Below are positions 9,684 through 16,880 of a DNA stretch of 64,000 nucleotides, in pieces; position 1 is the stretch's first letter, and every line of letters begins with the position of its first letter. The stretch is from Rhodobacteraceae bacterium LNNU 3342. GTDB lineage: Bacteria > Pseudomonadota > Alphaproteobacteria > Rhodobacterales > Rhodobacteraceae. The stretch spans positions 62,001-126,000 of the forward strand of contig VUAW01000001.1 in assembly GCA_008711135.1 (NCBI GenBank), given 5' to 3'. The translations under genes and the position numbers were made by a program. Under the pieces are notes generated by a model. That model did no database searches. It was not told the DNA's origin and saw only the letters and a program-made list of their open reading frames with translations.

Positions 9684-12187
9684 GGCTGCACCCCTGAGAT
9701 TTCGGTCAGGTAGGGCATGACCAGCACCAGCCCAAGGCCGATTACCCCCGTCACCGCGGTGTAATCCAGCCAGAGCCGGGTCAGCCGCAGGTCGAGCCCC
9801 CGGCGTGGCGCGATGAAACCCGCCCGCCACCGCAGCGTGTTCGAGATCAGGAACAGTACCCCCACCCCGGCGTGAAAGACGGCATAGGCCAGCACCGCCG
9901 CCGTGGTGGCGGAATAGGCGTGCCGCGTCGGTGCCGGGACCTGCATGATGGCAAACACAAGGCCCGCGATCGCCACCGCCAGCCCCAGCGCCGCAAGACC
10001 CACCCAAAGCAGAATACCCCGCCCCTTTGCATTCGCCCGCAGCGCCCCCCGTGCGACCAGTGGGGGCAACACCAGCCCTGCGGCGATCACGGCCGTCAGG
10101 ATCAGGTTCGGCTCCATCACTGCGGCCGGGGGCCAGTTCGCCGCCACGAGCCACAGGTAGAACATCCCGTAGATCAGCGAGAGGAACAGCGTGCCATCCG
10201 CCACCAGCGTCATCACCAGCGCCCACCACGGCGGCGGCCCTTCAACCTCGGTATGCGGGGGGACGGCGATGCCGTGACCGATGGGCAGCGGGCCGTAATC
10301 CTTGCGCAGGCCGGAAATCTGCGCCGTCCACAGCATCAGGGTAATCACGGCTGCCAAACCCACCAGCGCCAGCCAATAGACCTTGAACAGCAGCGACAGC
10401 ACCACCACGCAGGTCGCTATCGCGGTGTACAGCGGCAGATGCGTGGACCGGGACAGCACCACCACCTGATCAGGCCGGCCCGTGGTCGTGTGCAGGCCCA
10501 GCGTTTCCTGCCACCCGTTGCGCGCGTGGGCCAGATACCCCTCACCCGCCGCAAGGCTGCGGCCCATCTCACGGACCGGGAGGCGGTCGGCCCGTTCCGT
10601 CACCTCGGGGATGGAGGCAAAGGCATAGGGCGGCGGCGGCGTGGCGATAGCCCATTCCAGCGTCCCCGCCCGCCACGGGTCACGGCGGAAGCGGCGGCCA
10701 AGGCGCATCTGCAGCAGGATGTCCATTGCCACCAGCGCAAAGCCCATGGTCAGGATGAACCCGCCCATCGAGGACACAAGGTTCAGCCACGTCCACCCAT
10801 CAGCCTCGGTATAGGTGTAGATCCGCCGTGGCATGCCCAGAAGGCCGGTCAGGTGCATGTGCCAGAAGGTCAGGTTGAAGCCGATGAAGATCAGCCAGAA
10901 GGCCGTGACAGAAATGCGGTGAACGCTCTGCCTGCCCGTCACGTTCGGCAGCCAGTAGTAGAGCGCAGCCAGCATTGGAAAGACAAAGCCGCCGACCAGC
11001 ACGTAATGCAGGTGGGCCACCACGAAGTGGGTGTCATGCGCCTGCCAGTTGAACGACACCATCGCCAGCATCACCCCCGTCAGCCCCCCCGCCACGAAGA
11101 CGAAGAAGAACCCGAAGACGTAAAGCATCGGCACGTCCCAGCGCGGCCGTCCATGGGCAAGCGTCGCCAGCCACGCAAATATCTGCACCCCCGTGGGAAC
11201 CGCCACCAAGGCGGATCCGGCGGAAAAGAACGCAAGCGCCATGTGCGGGATGCCCACGGTGAACATGTGGTGCACCCAGATCCCGAAGGACAGGAACGCC
11301 ATCGCCACCAGCGCCACGATCACCGCCCGGTAGCCCACCAGTGGGCGCTGCGCGAAGGTCGGGATGATGATCGACAGCGCCCCGGCGGCGGGAAGGAAGA
11401 TGATGTACACCTCGGGGTGGCCGAACAGCCAGAAAAGGTGCTGCCACAACAGCGGGTCCCCGCCCCGCGTGGCGTCAAAGAACGGCAGGTCGAAGGCGCG
11501 TTCGACCTCCAGCAGGATCGACGCGAGGATCAGCGGCGGAAAGCCCACCACCATCATCACCGCCGTCACTAGGATGTACCATGCAAAGATCGGCATCCGC
11601 GCCAGCGTCATCCCCGGCGCCCGCAGCTTGAGGATCGAGACGGTGAGTTCCACCGCCATGGTCAACGCCGAGATTTCCACGAAGGTAACGCCCAGCAGCC
11701 AGACATCGGCATTGATGCCCGGCGAATAGGGCTTGGACGACAGTGGCGTGTACATGAACCAGCCGCTGTCGGGCGCCACCCCCAGGATCAGCGCGATCAC
11801 CAAGATCGACCCGCCGAACAGGTAGCACCAGTAGCCATAGGCCGTCATGCGCGGAAAGGCGAGATCGCGCGCCCCCAGCATCTTTGGCAGAAGGTAGATG
11901 GCCAGCCCTTCCAGCATCGGGATCGCGAACAGGAACATCATGATGGTCCCATGCATCGTGAAGATCTGGTTGTAGATCTCTGGCCCGATAAAGGCGGAAT
12001 GGGGCGTCGCAAGCTGCGCCCGGATCATCATCGACAATACGCCGCCAATCGCAAAGAAGACGGCCGAGGTCACCATGAACCGCAGCCCAAGGATCGTGTG
12101 GTTCACCGCTGCAAGCCGCTGGAACCCCGGCCCGGTCGCCCAGATGCGCGACAGGTCCTTGTGCAGTCGGAGGGGGCTTGGCGTCAT
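9680..12187 (-). CDS. coxA: cytochrome c oxidase subunit I-III fusion
   Basis: Catalytic subunit of a heme-copper terminal oxidase, 835 residues. Residues 1 to about 540 form subunit I. His79 (TMHG) is the low-spin heme ligand position, HPEVY at 257-261 holds the CuB His and the cross-linked Tyr of A-type oxidases, HHMFTVG supplies the other CuB ligands, and HDTHFVVAHLHYVL carries the heme a3 and a ligands. Residues from about 600 on form a subunit III-like domain with five or more helices. Such CoxA-CoxC (CtaDE) fusions are known. It overlaps coxB upstream and the 101-residue gene downstream by four bases each. Confidence 0.94.
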   Translation of the reverse strand: MTPSPLRLHKDLSRIWATGPGFQRLAAVNHTILGLRFMVTSAVFFAIGGVLSMMIRAQLATPHSAFIGPEIYNQIFTMHGTIMMFLFAIPMLEGLAIYLLPKMLGARDLAFPRMTAYGYWCYLFGGSILVIALILGVAPDSGWFMYTPLSSKPYSPGINADVWLLGVTFVEISALTMAVELTVSILKLRAPGMTLARMPIFAWYILVTAVMMVVGFPPLILASILLEVERAFDLPFFDATRGGDPLLWQHLFWLFGHPEVYIIFLPAAGALSIIIPTFAQRPLVGYRAVIVALVAMAFLSFGIWVHHMFTVGIPHMALAFFSAGSALVAVPTGVQIFAWLATLAHGRPRWDVPMLYVFGFFFVFVAGGLTGVMLAMVSFNWQAHDTHFVVAHLHYVLVGGFVFPMLAALYYWLPNVTGRQSVHRISVTAFWLIFIGFNLTFWHMHLTGLLGMPRRIYTYTEADGWTWLNLVSSMGGFILTMGFALVAMDILLQMRLGRRFRRDPWRAGTLEWAIATPPPPYAFASIPEVTERADRLPVREMGRSLAAGEGYLAHARNGWQETLGLHTTTGRPDQVVVLSRSTHLPLYTAIATCVVVLSLLFKVYWLALVGLAAVITLMLWTAQISGLRKDYGPLPIGHGIAVPPHTEVEGPPPWWALVMTLVADGTLFLSLIYGMFYLWLVAANWPPAAVMEPNLILTAVIAAGLVLPPLVARGALRANAKGRGILLWVGLAALGLAVAIAGLVFAIMQVPAPTRHAYSATTAAVLAYAVFHAGVGVLFLISNTLRWRAGFIAPRRGLDLRLTRLWLDYTAVTGVIGLGLVLVMPYLTEISGVQP

Positions 12188-12879
12188 GGCTGTTGATCTT
12201 CCTCTTGGTCGTCAGCGGCGGCAGTGATGCCCAGCGCGGCAGGCAGGTCTTCGGGGGCATGCACATGGGTTTCGAACCGCATGGGCAAATGGCCGGTACC
12301 GCAGAATTCGGCGCACTGGCCGGCATAGACGCCGGTTTCGTCGGCCTGCAGCCGCAGCACGTTCACATGCCCCGGGATCGCATCAAGCTTGCCCCCTAGC
12401 TGCGGGATCCAGAACGCGTGGATCACGTCGCGGGTAGTGATGTGGATATCCACCGGCTGGCCGACCGGCAGGTGCAGGATGTCGCGTTCGATGCCGCCGT
12501 ATTCCGGATAGCGGAAAGTCCAGCCGAACTGAAAGGATTCGACCTCGACCACCGCGACATCGGCGCCGGGATGCGGCAGCAGCCGTTCCCCCGCCACCAG
12601 CGACCAGCCGACCAGCGGCGGCAGCACCAGCGCCGGCAGGCCCAGCCCGCCCCAGATGATCCAGTGCCGGGGCGCGATCCGCGACGCCTGCTTTGGCGCC
12701 AGCATTACGAAGGCGAACAGCGCCAGCACCAGCGCCATCAGGATCAGCGCGCCCGCCAGCATCCCCCACCAAAGGTTGGCGATGGAACTCGCCGCAGGCC
12801 CTCGCGGTTCTAGCGTGGAGAACGGCCCGTCGCATCCCGCGACCAGAACCACGGCCCCCACTGCCAGCCACCGGCCCAC
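12184..12879 (-). CDS. coxB: cytochrome c oxidase subunit II (lipoprotein)
   Basis: CuA-bearing subunit II of the oxidase, 231 residues. The open frame extends far upstream, but the likely start is GTG at 12879. It gives a lipoprotein signal (GRWLAVGAVVLVAGC) with lipobox LVAGC and follows a weak GAGG site. Two membrane helices follow (about 32-60 and 75-95), then the cupredoxin domain with the CuA motif GQCAEFCGTGHLPM near residues 190-205. There is no fused cytochrome c domain, so this is not the caa3 form with covalent heme. The stop overlaps coxAC (ATGA). Confidence 0.9.
   Translation of the reverse strand: MGRWLAVGAVVLVAGCDGPFSTLEPRGPAASSIANLWWGMLAGALILMALVLALFAFVMLAPKQASRIAPRHWIIWGGLGLPALVLPPLVGWSLVAGERLLPHPGADVAVVEVESFQFGWTFRYPEYGGIERDILHLPVGQPVDIHITTRDVIHAFWIPQLGGKLDAIPGHVNVLRLQADETGVYAGQCAEFCGTGHLPMRFETHVHAPEDLPAALGITAAADDQEEDQQP
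12784..12809 (+). promoter_or_regulatory. possible sigma-EcfG promoter for the DUF2231 gene
   Basis: GGAAC at 12784-12788, a 17-base spacer and GGTT at 12806-12809, about 89 bases before the DUF2231 start and within the coxB coding region on the opposite strand. The -10 element has G in place of C at its first position. Its coding location makes chance occurrence quite possible. Confidence 0.3.
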
Positions 12880-12897
12880 TGCGAAAGGAGCCCTCGC

Positions 12898-13434
12898 ATG
12901 AACAAGTCCGACGACGACATCCCGCAGGACGAACGCGAAGGCGACAAGGACAGCCAGAACCCCGTCATGGCCGAGGTCAGTTCCCACGACACCACCTCGG
13001 CGATTGCGCTGGTCGGCCACCCGATCCACGCGATGATGGTGCATTTCCCGATCGCATTTTCCACCGGGACGCTGGCGGCAGACGTGCTCTACTGGTGGTC
13101 TGCCGATCCGTTCTGGCTGCGCGTCGGGCTGTGGGCGGTAGGCGGCGCTTTCGCCTCGGGCGTTGCGGCGGGCATCGCGGGCACTGCCGAACTGCTGCTG
13201 GTCAAGGGCATCCGCGTCCGAGCGGCAAGCTGGACCCATGCCGTCAGCGCGATGACGCTGCTGTCCATCCTTGCGGTGAACTGGGGCCTGCGCCTTGTCT
13301 CTCCGGAATCCGTCCTGCCCCATGGGCTGGGGCTGTCCATCCTGGGGATGATCTTCACGGGGCTGGCAGGCTGGCATGGTGGAAAGCTCGTCTTCGATCA
13401 TGGGGTGGGCATCATGGTGTCATCCAAGGAATGA
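12898..13434 (+). CDS. DUF2231 domain membrane protein
   Basis: A 178-residue membrane protein of the DUF2231 family, function unknown. A hydrophilic N-terminal 30 residues (rich in Asp, Glu and Lys) precede four hydrophobic segments (about 45-65, 78-100, 115-132 and 142-160). The family signature GHPIHAMMVHFPIAF is present near residue 40. Some family members are annotated as heme- or redox-associated, and its setting between coxB and the CopD-like gene would fit that, but this is inference. It is transcribed against its neighbours and its 3' end overlaps the CopD-like gene by 23 bases. Confidence 0.85.
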   Translation: MNKSDDDIPQDEREGDKDSQNPVMAEVSSHDTTSAIALVGHPIHAMMVHFPIAFSTGTLAADVLYWWSADPFWLRVGLWAVGGAFASGVAAGIAGTAELLLVKGIRVRAASWTHAVSAMTLLSILAVNWGLRLVSPESVLPHGLGLSILGMIFTGLAGWHGGKLVFDHGVGIMVSSKE

Positions 13435-13930
13435 GCGGCAGGAGCGTGTCGCGAAGGGCGCCGGGTTCGAAAAGCCCGGCCATTGTCCGCGAGGAGATTT
13501 CTGGCTTGGCGAGCACGAACCACAGGATCGTCATCACTGCGCCCAGCGTGACGGCGGTCATCATCCAGGTCTTGATCCAGCCAAAGCTGGCCGGGCTCTT
13601 GACCCGGAACAGGCCCACGACCAGAAGCCCCGCAAGGATGTGCAGCCCCGCCAGAACCCCTACCCCGACAAGTTTCAGCGAGAACCACGCCACGAAGGTT
13701 TCGCGCATGAAGATCAGCCCGGTACCCGTGCCCACGGCGACAAAGGCGGCAGGCGACATCATCTGAACGTAAAGCTGCCGCACCATGCGGTGCAGGCGGT
13801 GATGTTCGTCGCCGCTGACTTTGCTTGCCTTCCGGAACAGGTGGGGCAGCACGAACATTCCCCCCGCCCAAAGCGCGATGCCCGTGACATGCGCGAACTT
13901 CACGAGCCAGAGCGCGACGTCAAAGTTCAT
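13412..13930 (-). CDS. CopD/HemJ-like integral membrane protein
   Basis: A 172-residue protein with four predicted helices. The start at 13930 sits on the ctaG stop (TGATG), which indicates translational coupling. The N-terminal WLVKFAHVTGIALWAGGMF followed by a HRLHRMVRQLY segment resembles the CopD family and the related HemJ (UPF0093) proteins. The first conserved His in helix 1 is a likely heme or copper ligand. In this setting a role in copper or heme supply to the cytochrome oxidase is plausible but not shown. Confidence 0.75.
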   Translation of the reverse strand: MNFDVALWLVKFAHVTGIALWAGGMFVLPHLFRKASKVSGDEHHRLHRMVRQLYVQMMSPAAFVAVGTGTGLIFMRETFVAWFSLKLVGVGVLAGLHILAGLLVVGLFRVKSPASFGWIKTWMMTAVTLGAVMTILWFVLAKPEISSRTMAGLFEPGALRDTLLPLIPWMTP

Positions 13931-14643
13931 CAGCCCGCCTCTTCGGGGAGCATCCGGAACGCCAGTCGCAGGCCGACGCCAAGGTAGGGAAGGATCGCGG
14001 GCACCCACATCAGCAGCCCGGCCAGCTGCTGATCCGACAGGGCGCTGAGACCCCAAGGTTCGGTCGTTGCGAAATGGGCGGCGTAAAGCGGCACCGGCGC
14101 AAAGACGATCAGCGCGCCCAGAAGGCCCATATGCGCCACCGTCCCCACCAGCAGCGCAAGCGGCCCGCCGGGTTCCCCTTCACGCAGGACCTCGCGCCAC
14201 AGCGCCCAAGCGGTCAGCAGCAGCGTTACCTGCATCAGCCAATAGCCCCAGGTGGTCGATAGCGCCCAACCGTAAGGCCCCGGCGCGTGCCAAGCCCACA
14301 GCGCCAGCAGATGCGCAAGAAACACCGCGCCGCTGGGCAACGCCATCCGGTTCAACTGCGGGAAGGTCACCACCAGCAGCGGCGCCACCCCCACGACCAG
14401 CAGGACATGGTGCACCACCCGCGCCGAAAAGAGCGCAGCGCTAAGGCTGCAGAGGGGGGAGACGAAGACCAGCACCGCCAGCGCCCAAGCGCCCCAGCCC
14501 GCCGCTGGAACGCGCGCGAAGCGGTGGATCAGCGGCACACAAAGCGCCAGCGCCACAAGCAGTGGCGGATCGAGGTTCCACGCCGAAAGCAGCACTGCCG
14601 GGGTCGGCGGCTCGCCGCAATAGGCGATGAACGCTTCTGCCAT
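13930..14643 (-). CDS. ctaG: cytochrome c oxidase assembly protein, CtaG (caa3) family
   Basis: A 237-residue polytopic protein with six or seven helices. It matches the caa3-type CtaG family (CtaG_Cox3-like) rather than the Cox11 type: the pattern [14 protein letters not shown], a histidine-containing helix pair and [13 protein letters not shown] are typical. It acts in assembly of CuA/CuB centres of heme-copper oxidases in the inner membrane. It is the first gene of the minus-strand cluster ctaG - CopD-like, upstream of coxB - coxAC, with DUF2231 in between on the other strand. Confidence 0.87.
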   Translation of the reverse strand: MAEAFIAYCGEPPTPAVLLSAWNLDPPLLVALALCVPLIHRFARVPAAGWGAWALAVLVFVSPLCSLSAALFSARVVHHVLLVVGVAPLLVVTFPQLNRMALPSGAVFLAHLLALWAWHAPGPYGWALSTTWGYWLMQVTLLLTAWALWREVLREGEPGGPLALLVGTVAHMGLLGALIVFAPVPLYAAHFATTEPWGLSALSDQQLAGLLMWVPAILPYLGVGLRLAFRMLPEEAG

Positions 14644-14718
14644 CTGCTTCTGTCCCCTTCACTTCCTGCTCACGAAACTTCTCGTGAAGGCTTTGGTTCC
14701 CCTATCTCAACAACCTGT

Positions 14719-14744
14719 GGAACCTGCAGGGGGGTATCAGCGTT
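14719..14744 (+). promoter_or_regulatory. sigma-EcfG promoter of first DUF1328 gene
   Basis: GGAAC at 14719-14723, a 17-base spacer and CGTT at 14741-14744: an exact match to the alphaproteobacterial general stress consensus GGAAC-N16/17-CGTT. It ends 32 bases before the ATG at 14777 in a true intergenic region. Confidence 0.78.
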
Positions 14745-14776
14745 CAACATGCAACCAAGAAGCGAAAGGCACCATC

Positions 14777-14950
14777 ATGCTCGGTTGGGCTTTGACGTTT
14801 TTCGTTATCGCGATCATCGCCGCGATCTTTGGATTTGGCGGAATCGCGAGCACGTCGGCATGGATCGCGCAGATCCTGTTCGTGCTGTTCCTGGTTCTGG
14901 CGCTGGCTGCCTTGGTGGCCCGTGCCTTGCGGGGGAAGACCCCGCCTTGA
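14777..14950 (+). CDS. DUF1328 (UPF0391) small membrane protein, copy 1
   Basis: A 57-residue protein with two hydrophobic helices, of the UPF0391/DUF1328 family (signature [18 protein letters not shown]). The start at 14777 gives the standard family N terminus MLGWALTFF; the longer frame upstream has no support. Function is unknown, but members are often induced by envelope or general stress. A sigma-EcfG promoter sits just upstream and a strong terminator downstream, so it is a single-gene unit. A second copy lies at 20723-20887. Confidence 0.9.
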   Translation: MLGWALTFFVIAIIAAIFGFGGIASTSAWIAQILFVLFLVLALAALVARALRGKTPP

Positions 14951-15025
14951 GTTCACTGCGGCCCGGCGCGGGTTCGCGCCGGTTGTGCCATCCGTGGCAC
15001 TCTTCTTTCGGTTCCCTCCCTGACT

Positions 15026-15054
15026 GCCCCGCCCTTGTGGCGGGGCTCTTTTTT
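15026..15054 (+). terminator. terminator of DUF1328 copy 1
   Basis: GCCCCGCC and GGCGGGGC pair with a five-base loop, followed by TCTTTTTT: a textbook intrinsic terminator on the plus strand. Confidence 0.85.
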
Positions 15055-15063
15055 GCGCAACGG

Positions 15064-15086
15064 AAAAAGGGCGCCCGAAGGCGCCC
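15064..15086 (-). terminator. terminator of phyR
   Basis: GGGCGCC - CGAA - GGCGCCC hairpin with five A on the plus strand at 15064-15068, which is a T run on the minus strand. It lies 23 bases beyond the phyR stop. Confidence 0.8.
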
Positions 15087-15108
15087 CTTTTCCCCGATCC
15101 GTTGGGGA

Positions 15109-15969
15109 TCAGGACATCAGCGTTTCCGTAGAGGCAAAGAACATTGCCTGGCTGACCGCCGAACGCACCTGCTCTTCGGTGTAGGGTTTCGGGATCAGGA
15201 AGGCCGGTTCCGGCCGTTCGCCCGTCAGAAGACGGTCGGGATAGGCCGTGATGAAGATCACCGGGATGTCGCCCATTTCCCGCAGGATCATGTTGACCGC
15301 GTCGATGCCGGAGCTGTCGTCTGCGAGGTGGATGTCGGCCAGGATCAGGTCGGGCCGTTCCTTTTGCGCCAGCTTGACCGCCGCGTCGCGGGTGCGGGCG
15401 TTGCCGGTGACAGAGTGCCCCATCGAGGTCACGATGCTTTCGATGTCCATCGCGATGAGCGATTCATCCTCGATCACCATGATCCGGCCGCAGACCGAAT
15501 TCTCCATCTCGCGGAAGGCGATGGCGACAAGCTCGGCGGCCTCCTCGCGCGAGGTCTTCATGACCTGCCCGATCTCGTCGTAGTTCAGCTCCTCGATGGT
15601 GTGAAGAAGCAGTGCCTCGCGCGTGTTCTTCGTCAGCGCGCGCAGATGCACCTGGGCCCGTGCCTCGAGCGTATCGGCGTCCGGTTCAGCCACGGGCGCA
15701 CCCGTCGTCGACCAGACCATGTGGAAGGCATGGAACAGCGCGACGCGGGGCGACATGCCCCGGTCGAACAGCGCCGGCTCTACAAGGATCGTTTCGAGAG
15801 TCGCTGCGGCATAGCGGTCGCCGCTGGTCTGGCTCCCGGTCAGGGCGCGAGCGTAACGACGCAGGTAGGGCAATTCCTGGCCGATGAGTACAGAGATATC
15901 CACAGTTGTCCCCCCGCTTCCGGAATGTTGGCCGTCGACCGTGACATCCAAATCCTTCGCCTGTGTCAT
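15109..15969 (-). CDS. phyR: general stress response regulator PhyR
   Basis: Anti-anti-sigma factor of the general stress response, 286 residues. It has the unique PhyR layout: an N-terminal sigma-like domain (about 25-160, with LPYLRRYARALTG and the sigma4-like region LLLHTIEELNYDEIGQVM) and a C-terminal receiver domain (about 162-280). The phospho-acceptor is Asp212 in LILADIHLADD, with acidic residues in IEDES and Lys in IPKPY. On phosphorylation the sigma-like domain binds NepR and frees EcfG. It is divergent from nepR-ecfG, and the two promoters overlap. Confidence 0.96.
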   Translation of the reverse strand: MTQAKDLDVTVDGQHSGSGGTTVDISVLIGQELPYLRRYARALTGSQTSGDRYAAATLETILVEPALFDRGMSPRVALFHAFHMVWSTTGAPVAEPDADTLEARAQVHLRALTKNTREALLLHTIEELNYDEIGQVMKTSREEAAELVAIAFREMENSVCGRIMVIEDESLIAMDIESIVTSMGHSVTGNARTRDAAVKLAQKERPDLILADIHLADDSSGIDAVNMILREMGDIPVIFITAYPDRLLTGERPEPAFLIPKPYTEEQVRSAVSQAMFFASTETLMS

Positions 15970-15996
15970 TGAAACTCACTTTTTTTGCGATTTAGC

Positions 15997-16021
15997 GGAA
16001 CCCAACGCCAATCTTGGGGTT
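15997..16021 (+). promoter_or_regulatory. sigma-EcfG-like promoter of nepR-ecfG
   Basis: GGAAC at 15997-16001, a 16-base spacer and GGTT at 16018-16021, 59 bases before the nepR ATG. The -10 differs from CGTT by one base. It overlaps the phyR promoter on the other strand almost completely, giving a head-to-head arrangement. Confidence 0.6.
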
Positions 16022-16028
16022 AGGTTCC
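16004..16028 (-). promoter_or_regulatory. sigma-EcfG promoter of phyR
   Basis: On the minus strand GGAAC (16028-16024), a 16-base spacer and CGTT (16007-16004), 34 bases before the phyR ATG. Exact consensus match, suggesting that phyR is autoregulated through EcfG. Confidence 0.78.
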
Positions 16029-16080
16029 AAAATTCAATAAAAATATGCAGTGACATCCCTGACGAAAGAAGACCAACCGA

Positions 16081-16311
16081 ATGCCACAGCACGATCGGCA
16101 CACGTATGCGAACGCCTCCGCCACCTCATCTGCGGAGGCGGCGGCGACGAATGGCGACTCGTCCGGCAAGGGTGCCCGTGACAGATCCCTCGTCGAACAA
16201 CAGATCAACGAGAACCTGCGCCGCCTTTATCAGCAGAAGCTTCAGGAGGAGGTGCCGCAGCACCTCCAGATCCTGCTTGAACGTTTGAAGGAACAGGACC
16301 GCCTGAAATGA
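16081..16311 (+). CDS. nepR: anti-sigma factor NepR
   Basis: Small anti-sigma factor, 76 residues, that holds EcfG inactive until phosphorylated PhyR binds it. The N-terminal 35 residues are hydrophilic and probably disordered. The conserved NepR helix region (LVEQQINENLRRLYQQKLQE, about 39-58) and the following helix EVPQHLQILLERL are clear. Its stop overlaps the ecfG start by four bases (ATGA), the usual coupling in this system. Confidence 0.93.
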   Translation: MPQHDRHTYANASATSSAEAAATNGDSSGKGARDRSLVEQQINENLRRLYQQKLQEEVPQHLQILLERLKEQDRLK

Positions 16312-16880
16312 CAGACACCTCTCCGACCCCGGCCGACCCGCGTGAGGAGATGGTGGCCCACCTGCCGGCGCTGCGCGCCTTTGCCCTGTCGCTTTGCCGC
16401 AACGGGGCAACGGCCGACGATCTGGTGCAGGAAACCATTCTCAAGGCGTGGGGCAACCTAGACAAGTACAACACCGGCACGAACCTTCGCGCCTGGCTGT
16501 TCACCATCCTTCGCAACACCTATTATTCTAGCCGCCGCAAGCGCGGGCGGGAGGTGTCGGATTCTGACGGGATCCACGCGGCCCGGCTGGCGCAGAAGCC
16601 CGATCACGACGGGCGCTTGGCCATGGCGGACTTCTGGAAAGCCTTTGAGCACCTTCCGGATGAGCAGCGCGAGGCGCTGATCCTTGTCGGAGCGTCCGGT
16701 TTTTCGTATGAGGAGGCCGCTGAAACATGTGGCTGCGCGGTGGGCACGATCAAGAGCCGGGCCAACCGCGGCCGCAAGCGGCTGGCAGAGCTGTTGAAGC
16801 TGGGCGAGGATGAGGAAATGTTCATGACCGACGGTGCAACAATGGCTGTCATGGCAGCAGGGCCGGTGTCTGCCGGGTGA
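16308..16880 (+). CDS. ecfG: general stress ECF sigma factor EcfG
   Basis: ECF-type RNA polymerase sigma factor of 190 residues, of the EcfG group by context. Region 2 (about 12-80, RAFALSLCRNGATADDLVQE and NLRAWLFTILRN) recognises the -10 element, and region 4 (about 115-172, LPDEQREALILVGASGFSYE and GTIKSRANRGRKRL) recognises GGAAC. A 15-20 residue tail follows. It is coupled to nepR upstream and its stop overlaps the kinase start (GTGA). Many genes from 14.7 to 24.4 kb carry matching promoter sequences. Confidence 0.95.
   Translation: MTDTSPTPADPREEMVAHLPALRAFALSLCRNGATADDLVQETILKAWGNLDKYNTGTNLRAWLFTILRNTYYSSRRKRGREVSDSDGIHAARLAQKPDHDGRLAMADFWKAFEHLPDEQREALILVGASGFSYEEAAETCGCAVGTIKSRANRGRKRLAELLKLGEDEEMFMTDGATMAVMAAGPVSAG

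Noticed and set aside
9872..11572. 566-codon plus-strand frame opposite coxAC
   Set aside because: His/Arg/Gln-rich translation typical of an antisense frame in GC-rich DNA; the minus strand has all oxidase ligands.
14690..14700. GGAAC on the minus strand upstream of ctaG as a sigma-EcfG promoter
   Set aside because: At 16-17 bases the sequence is AGTT or GTTT, not CGTT, and the oxidase assembly gene is not a usual stress target.
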